This document shows positions 58,466 through 64,000 of a stretch of DNA of 64,000 nucleotides, piece by piece (positions within the stretch are counted from its first letter, which is position 1; the number at the start of each line of letters is the position of its first letter). This stretch comes from Sphingopyxis yananensis (lineage in GTDB: Bacteria; Pseudomonadota; Alphaproteobacteria; Sphingomonadales; Sphingomonadaceae). The stretch is taken from positions 62,001 to 126,000 of the forward strand of contig NZ_JAJEWI010000010.1 in the NCBI RefSeq assembly GCF_020687785.1, given 5' to 3'. The notes under the pieces are model-generated. The model saw only the letters and a list, made by a program, of their open reading frames with translations. It did no database searches and was not told where the DNA came from. Position numbers and translations under genes: made by a program.

Positions 58466-59482
58466 TCAGGCCGGAAGCAAGATCATCACTTTGGCGGATT
58501 GATCGGCATCGGCGGCCATGGACAGTGCAGGGTGCAAATCTTCGATGGAAAAACGATGGCTGATCATTGCATCGCGGTTGATGGGTTTTGCCGCCATCAT
58601 GTCCAAGGCTTGTTGAAATTCATCCGCCCGCTGGTCCGCGATCGAACCGGAAATTTTCAGTTCATTGGCCATCACTTGATATAGGTTGATGGGCACAGCG
58701 TTTTTATACAAAGCAATGATCGAAATTCGTGTTCCAAATTTCGCGATATCAATAATTTGGTTCAGTAAGGCGCCCGCACCGGCGGCATCGATAAAGACGT
58801 CAGTACCGACAAATTTTTTGCCATAACGTTCGCCCGCGCCGTGATGCTGGGCCAAACTGTCGGACAAATCCGATTCTGCGGTATTCACAATGGCATGGGC
58901 ACCCAAGGCGAGGGCGCGTTGAAGGCGGCTTGCGACGCGGTCGACAACGACGATGCTTTGAACGCCGCGATGCGCCAGCATGGCCACGGCGCACAGGCCA
59001 ATCGGGCCAGCGCCCAGCACGACGACCTGATCCTTGTCCGTCACATGCACCAAATTCATGCCATGAAGTGCCACCGACAAAGGTTCGGCCAAGGCGGCTT
59101 CTTCATAGCTGATATGGGGAGGGATTTTGTGCAGCGCCATATTGGGATTGGCGTCGGGGATATGAATGATGGTGGCCATCGCGCCTTCGGGGCCGCCATT
59201 GCCAATACCGCGTTGATCAGGATTTCCGGCGACCGCATCGCCGACCGAAAATTCGGAAATATTGGAACCGACAGCGATAATATCGCCAGCAAATTCATGG
59301 CCAATGGGCATTGGCCCTTCACCGCCCAGTCCGCCCATGGCGATATAGCCTAGATCGCTTCCGCAAATTCCGCAGGCCCTGACCTTTACCAACAGGTCGT
59401 TGGGACCAATGGCTGGCGTTGGCAGTTCGTCCAACTGCACATTCGCTGCACCATGGATACGGGCTATTTTCATCCTTTCCAC
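58466..59482 (-). CDS. Zinc-type alcohol dehydrogenase, MDR family
   Basis: 338 residues, medium-chain dehydrogenase. Catalytic zinc region VRACGICGSDLGYI and GHEFAGDIIAVG, then Rossmann motif VVVLGAGPIGLCAVAM and the NAD-binding Asp in IVVVDRVASRL. The usual structural-zinc lobe (four cysteines after the GHE block) is absent: this stretch reads NPDQRGIGNGGPEG instead. The substrate class is probably a polyol or alcohol. GTG 59482 is chosen because AGGAG lies six bases upstream; ATG 59473 is the alternative. The upstream region is long and AT-rich. Single-gene unit. Confidence 0.85.
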   Translation of the reverse strand: MERMKIARIHGAANVQLDELPTPAIGPNDLLVKVRACGICGSDLGYIAMGGLGGEGPMPIGHEFAGDIIAVGSNISEFSVGDAVAGNPDQRGIGNGGPEGAMATIIHIPDANPNMALHKIPPHISYEEAALAEPLSVALHGMNLVHVTDKDQVVVLGAGPIGLCAVAMLAHRGVQSIVVVDRVASRLQRALALGAHAIVNTAESDLSDSLAQHHGAGERYGKKFVGTDVFIDAAGAGALLNQIIDIAKFGTRISIIALYKNAVPINLYQVMANELKISGSIADQRADEFQQALDMMAAKPINRDAMISHRFSIEDLHPALSMAADADQSAKVMILLPA

Positions 59483-60262
59483 GCTCTCTCCTCTATATTG
59501 TGATTTTATGGGTAAGTTTAGCATGGAGAAAACGAGATTTGTAATATTTTTATAATAAAATGATGAATTTCGTGAATTATATTCGTATTTAAATACGCAT
59601 TGTCGCATTTCTTCTCGTCTCGACGGGCAGCAAGGATGCGCAGTCCGTCATGCCATGGTTTTTAAGGCTCGACTGAAATTTGTATAAGGCGCAGAAAGCA
59701 TAGCGTTTATGCTCTTGCTCAAGCTGCTAGATATAATCACCAATTTTGTGCCGGTTTTTGCTGATCGTTTAGCTGCCGCGTTGTTCAGCAATGCCATTGG
59801 GAATCATCCTGATATTTTTTCAATAACTTGCTAACAAGAATTAAAGTAGCTATTTGAAATGCTAATCGCCGGAACGCCGCGTTGTGGCATCATTGGGCTT
59901 TCGTCGGTTGTCGTGGATTTTGCTATGAGCGGACCTAGATCTCTGGGCTTTTTGCGAAGCCATGTTCAAATATTGGGAATTTTAAAGATTTTGAGAGAAG
60001 CCTATTTATGTGATTGTTTTTCATCCCATTTTTCGGGTCTTGATGGGCAGCGGTCGTCCGTCGGGCTGTTAAGATAGCTCTGCTCAACCTCATGTCTCTT
60101 CCGTGAAATAGATATGCCTATGGCGCGCCGTTTGATTGTCGTTGGATCAAATGTTCATTTTTCCGCGCCGACATAATTTCCGTTCTCTTTTCTGTTCCTA
60201 TCCAGCCATTAATTGACCGACAAAATGGTCGCCGATCTTAGCGAAATGAGTGAGCCTTCATC
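59483..60262. other. Gene-free AT-rich stretch of about 780 bp
   Basis: No convincing gene in any frame; the 72-codon ORF at 59859-60077 shows no family motif and reads oddly. The segment is more AT-rich than the rest, particularly 59510-59620. It must contain the promoters of the divergent dehydrogenase (left) and the MFS transporter (right). No RNA gene or repeat was recognised. Confidence 0.5.
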
Positions 60263-61498
60263 GTGACCAGCCAAGTCCAAGCCGTCGATGTTCCGTCCGT
60301 CACAGCGCCTAGCAGCCCTATTCGCGCAACCGATGCCCCCAAATTTGTCACCCAGATTGTCGGAGCGGTCGCTGCGGCGCATTTGTTAAATGATCTGATT
60401 CAAGCAACTTTGCCCGCCATTTATCCGATGATAAAAGATAAATATGATCTAACATTTGGGCAAATTGGCATCTTGGCGATGATTTATCAGATCACCGCCT
60501 CGCTCTTGCAGCCATTGGTGGGTTTTTACACCGACAAACATCCTGTGCCATATTTGCTGCCCATCGGGATGATCACGACATTGATTGGCGTGATCGGAAT
60601 TGCATTGGCTAACAGCTATATGATGCTCATTCTGACCTCCGCCATCATCGGTATTGGCTCGGCGGCGTTTCACCCCGAAGCGTCAAGGGTGGCGCGTATG
60701 GCGTCGGGCGGTCGGTTCGGAACGGCGCAATCCTGTTTTCAGGTGGGTGGGAATAGCGGTTCTGCCATCGGGCCACTTGTGGCGTCGGCGATCATATTGC
60801 CACTGGGGCAAATTGCCTTTGGTTGGCTGGCTGTTGCCGCCGTTATCGGAATTTGGACATTATTCTTTGTGACGCGTTGGCGCTTGCATCATCCGCAGGC
60901 GCAATTGAGCAGCGCCCCAACATCCACGGCGTTTCAGCATAGCCGTGCCACGATCATCCGCGCCTTGGTGGTCGTCGCAATTTTGATGTTTGCAAAATTC
61001 ATCTACATCGGGGCCTTTACCAATTATTTCACATTTTACCTGATCGAGCGTTTTGACCTGAGCGCACGGGCATCGCAATTTTATCTCTTTTGCTTTTTGG
61101 GGTCTGTGGCGGTCGGCACCTTTTTTGGTGGTCCCGTGGGCGACCGCATTGGCCGAAAGGCTGTCATCTGGGTGTCCTTTTTGGGCGTTGCTCCCTTTGC
61201 CTTGCTATTGCCGCACGCCAATCTGATGTGGACAGCCGTTTTTGCCATTCTCATCGGCCTTATATTGTCATCCGCTTTTGCGGCATTGGTTGTCTATGCA
61301 CAGGAATTGGTTCCAGGCCGTGTGGGGTTGGTTTCTGGCCTGATGTTCGGGTTGATGTTCGGCATTGGCGGCATCGGTGCTGCTTGCATGGGTGAGTTGG
61401 CCGATCAGCATGGCATTATTTGGGTGTTCGGCGTGGTGGCCTATTTGCCTTTACTTGGCTTTGCGACGGCGTTGCTCCCCAATACGAACGGTCGATAA
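60263..61498 (+). CDS. MFS transporter, fosmidomycin resistance (Fsr) type
   Basis: 411 residues with twelve predicted membrane helices. The family signature is seen early: HLLNDLIQATLPAIYPMIKD, then FGQIGILAMIYQITASLLQPLVGFYTDKHPVPYLLPIGM (as a region), SAAFHPEASRVAR and FQVGGNSGSAIGPL. The second half has FFGGPVGDRIGRKAVIW. Fsr-type carriers export fosmidomycin and other small molecules, but native roles vary. Start GTG 60263; the upstream ATG at 60246 is out of frame and short. Upstream of it lies a long gene-free region, so it is probably monocistronic. Confidence 0.88.
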   Translation: MTSQVQAVDVPSVTAPSSPIRATDAPKFVTQIVGAVAAAHLLNDLIQATLPAIYPMIKDKYDLTFGQIGILAMIYQITASLLQPLVGFYTDKHPVPYLLPIGMITTLIGVIGIALANSYMMLILTSAIIGIGSAAFHPEASRVARMASGGRFGTAQSCFQVGGNSGSAIGPLVASAIILPLGQIAFGWLAVAAVIGIWTLFFVTRWRLHHPQAQLSSAPTSTAFQHSRATIIRALVVVAILMFAKFIYIGAFTNYFTFYLIERFDLSARASQFYLFCFLGSVAVGTFFGGPVGDRIGRKAVIWVSFLGVAPFALLLPHANLMWTAVFAILIGLILSSAFAALVVYAQELVPGRVGLVSGLMFGLMFGIGGIGAACMGELADQHGIIWVFGVVAYLPLLGFATALLPNTNGR

Positions 61499-61526
61499 AG
61501 GGTCGATCGGAAAAATTATACGGGGA

Positions 61527-61566
61527 CGCACCAGTGCAGCGTGGCCCGCCGCGCTGCACTGGTGCG
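61527..61566. terminator. 15-bp hairpin between convergent genes
   Basis: CGCACCAGTGCAGCG (61527-61541) pairs perfectly with CGCTGCACTGGTGCG (61552-61566) with a 10-base loop, between the MFS gene and the convergent peptidase gene. No U-run. Confidence 0.65.
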
Positions 61567-61581
61567 GGTGTTTCAGTGGTC

Positions 61582-63573
61582 CTATTTCATCAATTGCCGT
61601 TGGAAGGCGTCTACGGACCAGTCGCGCCCCAGAAAGGCATTGACGAGTTCACCCGCATCTTGGGTCGCGCCCGCTTCCAATATATGGGTCCGATAACGCA
61701 TCGCGACATTTTTGTTGCGAATACCCTTGTCCTGAAACGCGCCGAACAGGTCGGTGGCAATCGCCTTGGACCAGCTATAAGTGTAATACATAGCGGAATA
61801 TCCATCCAAATGCCCAAAATTGGCATAGGGATGGGTATCAGGAATATTGGGGATGGGCGAATATCTCGCCATTTGCTCATCATAGAGCTGGGCCAAATTA
61901 AAATCGGGTTTGCGATTGTAAAAGTTCAACGAAACGGCCGCAAAACCAATTTGCCGCCGTGCTGCCGCCGCCTCGCCAAACCAGCGGCCTGCATTCATAC
62001 GTTCCACCAGTGCAGCGGGAATGGGTTCGCCTTTGTCGTTGGATGCAAAGCCTTTCAGCGTGTCATAATCCCACGCCCATTCTTCCAGCAACTGTGATGG
62101 GGCTTCGATAAAATCCCATTGCAGCCCATCCATATTTTGCAGGCTATATTGCTGTTGCCCGGCATAAAGCCAGTGAATGAGATGGCCGAATTCATGGAGG
62201 AATGTCACCACATCATCATGGTCCATCGGCCCCGTTTTGGGGAAGTTGCAGAGCAAGGCCGCGATGGCTGTTTGCTTGTCTTTTATGCCATGTTGAATTG
62301 GAAATGCGGCGGCATGGTTAAACTTCCCATCACGCGGATGCATATCCAGATAGAAATGCCCGATCAGCCGACCTTGGTCATAGAGCGACCAACCACTGAC
62401 ATCCGCGCTCCATGGCTGGCCGTCCCATGGCCGGATATCGGCCCCGAATAAATCGGCCATCAGTTGGAAAATACCAGCCTGCGCTTTGTCATAAGTGAAA
62501 TATTGGCGCACCTCGGCCGCGTCGACGCTATATTTTTGGGCCTTTAATTTGTTGTTGAAATAGCTGCCGTCCCACCGTTCCAGACGTTGAATATTGGGGT
62601 CTTCGTCTTGGGCAAAAGCGGTGAGTTCCTTGTAATAGACATCCGCCGCGGGCCGCGCTGCGGCGTCAATATCCCGCAGAAATTGTTCGGCGCGCTGTGG
62701 ATTTCCAATCATTTTGTCGGACGTGATCAGCGTCGCATAGTCGGGATAACCGAGTGTGGTCGCCAGTTCATATCGCTTTTCCAACAAAGATTTGAGCACG
62801 GCTTCATTGGCGGGCCATGCGCGGTTGGCAAAGGCGGTCGTCAGGGTTTGGCGGATGGTGCGCGTTTTGGCGAAATCAAGCACAGGATAAATATCGGGAT
62901 AATCAAAAGTCAGATGAATTTTTCCATCTTGGGCGGGTTTGCGGGTGTTTAAAAAATCGTCGGGTACGCCCACCAAATCCGCAGGGGCAAAGGCCACATC
63001 CCCTTTGTCTTCGCGAATATTGGTTGCAAATTGAAGGCCAATTTCCGCCGCTTCATTGGTCAGCGTCGCGACTTTGGCGCGTGTCGTGTCATCTTTGTCC
63101 ACGCCCGATCGCCGAAAGCCGTCTAGCACTTTCGCAAGCGTATATTGCGTTTTGCTGTCCAGCCCAGCGGCGGGGATAGCGGCGAGGCGGGCGTAGAGCG
63201 GACGCGACATAGCGATGTCGGTATTGATGGCGGTAATCGCTTGGACACAAAGTGCCGCCGCGTCGCGTACGTCTTTGTTAGGGTGCGATTCCATCGCGAG
63301 ATAAAATTGCCCAAAGGCCCCCTGACTCAAGGCATGGAGCGCGTCATATGAAGCGAAATCGCCCGCAATGCTTGACGGGCCTGTCCGTTCTTCCAATGCC
63401 GTTTTTGCAGTCTTTATATCCGCTTGAACGGCATTGCACCGCGCCGATACGGCGGGTGCGCCGCTGGAGAGCGTGACGATGGTCGTCGGCACATCCCTTG
63501 CGGCGGCGGTCCCTGCAACCGTCATGGTGGCTAGCGATATGGTTAGCAGCAGCGCAGTACGATTATCGATCAT
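61582..63573 (-). CDS. M3 family metallopeptidase, exported
   Basis: 663 residues with a signal peptide (LLTISLATMTVAGTAAA). Thimet oligopeptidase/Dcp-like M3 fold; the zinc-binding motif HEFGHLIHW has His460, Glu461 and His464. The third ligand Glu is probably in the following EAPSQLLEEWAW. The active-site region near the C-terminus, with YTYSWSKAIATDLFG, matches the family Tyr/His block. It degrades short peptides, presumably in the periplasm. Isolated gene with a strong terminator behind. The C-terminal DAFQRQLMK ending is as in other M3 enzymes. Confidence 0.92.
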   Translation of the reverse strand: MIDNRTALLLTISLATMTVAGTAAARDVPTTIVTLSSGAPAVSARCNAVQADIKTAKTALEERTGPSSIAGDFASYDALHALSQGAFGQFYLAMESHPNKDVRDAAALCVQAITAINTDIAMSRPLYARLAAIPAAGLDSKTQYTLAKVLDGFRRSGVDKDDTTRAKVATLTNEAAEIGLQFATNIREDKGDVAFAPADLVGVPDDFLNTRKPAQDGKIHLTFDYPDIYPVLDFAKTRTIRQTLTTAFANRAWPANEAVLKSLLEKRYELATTLGYPDYATLITSDKMIGNPQRAEQFLRDIDAAARPAADVYYKELTAFAQDEDPNIQRLERWDGSYFNNKLKAQKYSVDAAEVRQYFTYDKAQAGIFQLMADLFGADIRPWDGQPWSADVSGWSLYDQGRLIGHFYLDMHPRDGKFNHAAAFPIQHGIKDKQTAIAALLCNFPKTGPMDHDDVVTFLHEFGHLIHWLYAGQQQYSLQNMDGLQWDFIEAPSQLLEEWAWDYDTLKGFASNDKGEPIPAALVERMNAGRWFGEAAAARRQIGFAAVSLNFYNRKPDFNLAQLYDEQMARYSPIPNIPDTHPYANFGHLDGYSAMYYTYSWSKAIATDLFGAFQDKGIRNKNVAMRYRTHILEAGATQDAGELVNAFLGRDWSVDAFQRQLMK

Positions 63574-63719
63574 GGCAATCCCCCCAGATTGGCCCCCAGA
63601 TTAGACTGCAAAATTTCATATCCGCCAGCAGATGGCAAGGATTACTATCCATCTATGTTGGGCCCGCGAAATCAGCAATTATCGGCGGATTTTTCCATTA
63701 AATATCGGGGCGTTGCCGT

Positions 63720-64000
63720 TCACTGCGCCGATAACGTGAGCCTATGATGGGGCGCGAGTGTTTTGACAAAGGCGTCGTCATGGCTGACCACCAATACCGC
63801 ACCGTCATAATTTTTCAGCGCAGCCTCCAAGGCCGCAATGCCGTCCATATCCAGATGATTTGTTGGCTCGTCCAAAATCAACAGCATCGGTTGGGGATCG
63901 GCACCCAAAACACACGCAAGACCGGCACGCAGACGTTGTCCCCCGCTCAGCCTGTTGGGCGTCAGCAAGGCAGCGTCTGCCCGAAATCCGAAACGTGCCA
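63720..64000 (-). CDS. ABC-F family ATPase, C-terminal part (cut by window edge)
   Basis: 93 codons running off the right edge. Signature LSGGQRLRAGLAC, Walker B LLILDEPTNHLDMDG and the H-loop in VLVVSHDDAFVKTL are all visible, with two-domain-type ABC-F spacing (EPTNHLD is diagnostic). Upstream FGFRADAALLTPNRLSGG shows the protein continues to the right. ABC-F proteins act on ribosomes rather than as transporters; resistance and translation-quality roles exist. The sequence ends shortly after the H-loop (LAPHHRLTLSAQ), as usual. The identity of the paralogue cannot be given from the fragment. Confidence 0.9.
   Translation of the reverse strand, partial: ARFGFRADAALLTPNRLSGGQRLRAGLACVLGADPQPMLLILDEPTNHLDMDGIAALEAALKNYDGAVLVVSHDDAFVKTLAPHHRLTLSAQ

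Noticed and set aside
1..64000. CRISPR array or rRNA operon
   Set aside because: No regularly spaced repeats and no rRNA-like sequence were found on reading through the window.

Overview
The window is 64 kb of chromosome from an alphaproteobacterium, most likely a member of the Sphingomonadales. The pointers are three large TonB-dependent receptors, a FecI/FecR-type heme locus, two DUF1214 proteins, UPF0262, DUF2849 and DUF934 proteins, an RcnB-family protein, and a moderately GC-rich composition. DnaB, a tRNA-Leu, cytidine deaminase, dCTP deaminase and assimilatory sulfate reduction genes mark it as chromosomal. I saw no rRNA, CRISPR array, prophage or intact insertion sequence.

Layout. (1) 1-7426 and 14761-18801 look like two parts of one uptake/catabolism locus: TonB-dependent receptors, an AraC regulator with a direct-repeat operator, a sulfotransferase, an SDR dehydrogenase, a SnoaL-like protein and two DUF1214 paralogues. 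(2) Between them, 7627-14697 is a self-contained heme-acquisition operon: ECF sigma factor, FecR-like anti-sigma factor, a receptor fused to a second beta-barrel, heme oxygenase, a YbaN-type membrane protein and a dedicated TonB. fecR and the receptor gene are each preceded by the same two-part promoter-like motif. (3) 19355-24096 is an unusual cluster of three tandem thymidylate-kinase-like P-loop proteins, a polysaccharide flippase and a protein with a weak CHAD-like signature. (4) 24194-25463 is an ECF sigma/anti-sigma pair. (5) 25523-30241 encodes a TolC/HlyD/double-permease ABC-2 exporter with no ATPase subunit in the operon. A TauE/SafE permease lies next to it.

(6) 31969-33892 encodes a hydroxypyruvate-isomerase-like protein and an epoxide-hydrolase-like enzyme. 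(7) 34168-37169 encodes an EF-hand protein and an OmpR-type two-component system. The EF-hand gene and the distant rcnB-like gene (53348-53758) share a TGCGACA direct repeat with a 10-bp period, suggesting a common regulon. (8) 37234-44071 holds acyl-CoA thioesterase, saccharopine-dehydrogenase-like, dcd, cdd, a divergent GH25 protein, UPF0262, dnaB and a pseudouridine synthase. (9) 44177-48153 is a tightly overlapping sulfate assimilation operon (SUMT, DUF2849, sulfite reductase, DUF934, CysH). (10) The rest is metabolic: AstD-like dehydrogenase, nitronate-monooxygenase-like protein, D-2-hydroxyacid dehydrogenase, thiolase, coniferyl-aldehyde-dehydrogenase-like protein, AI-2E family transporter, tRNA-Leu(CAA), zinc-type alcohol dehydrogenase, an Fsr-like MFS transporter, an M3 peptidase and the end of an ABC-F gene cut by the window edge.

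Convergent gene pairs are consistently separated by strong hairpins. All product names come from reading motifs by eye; no database search was run. Start codons were chosen from Shine-Dalgarno spacing and overlaps with neighbouring genes.
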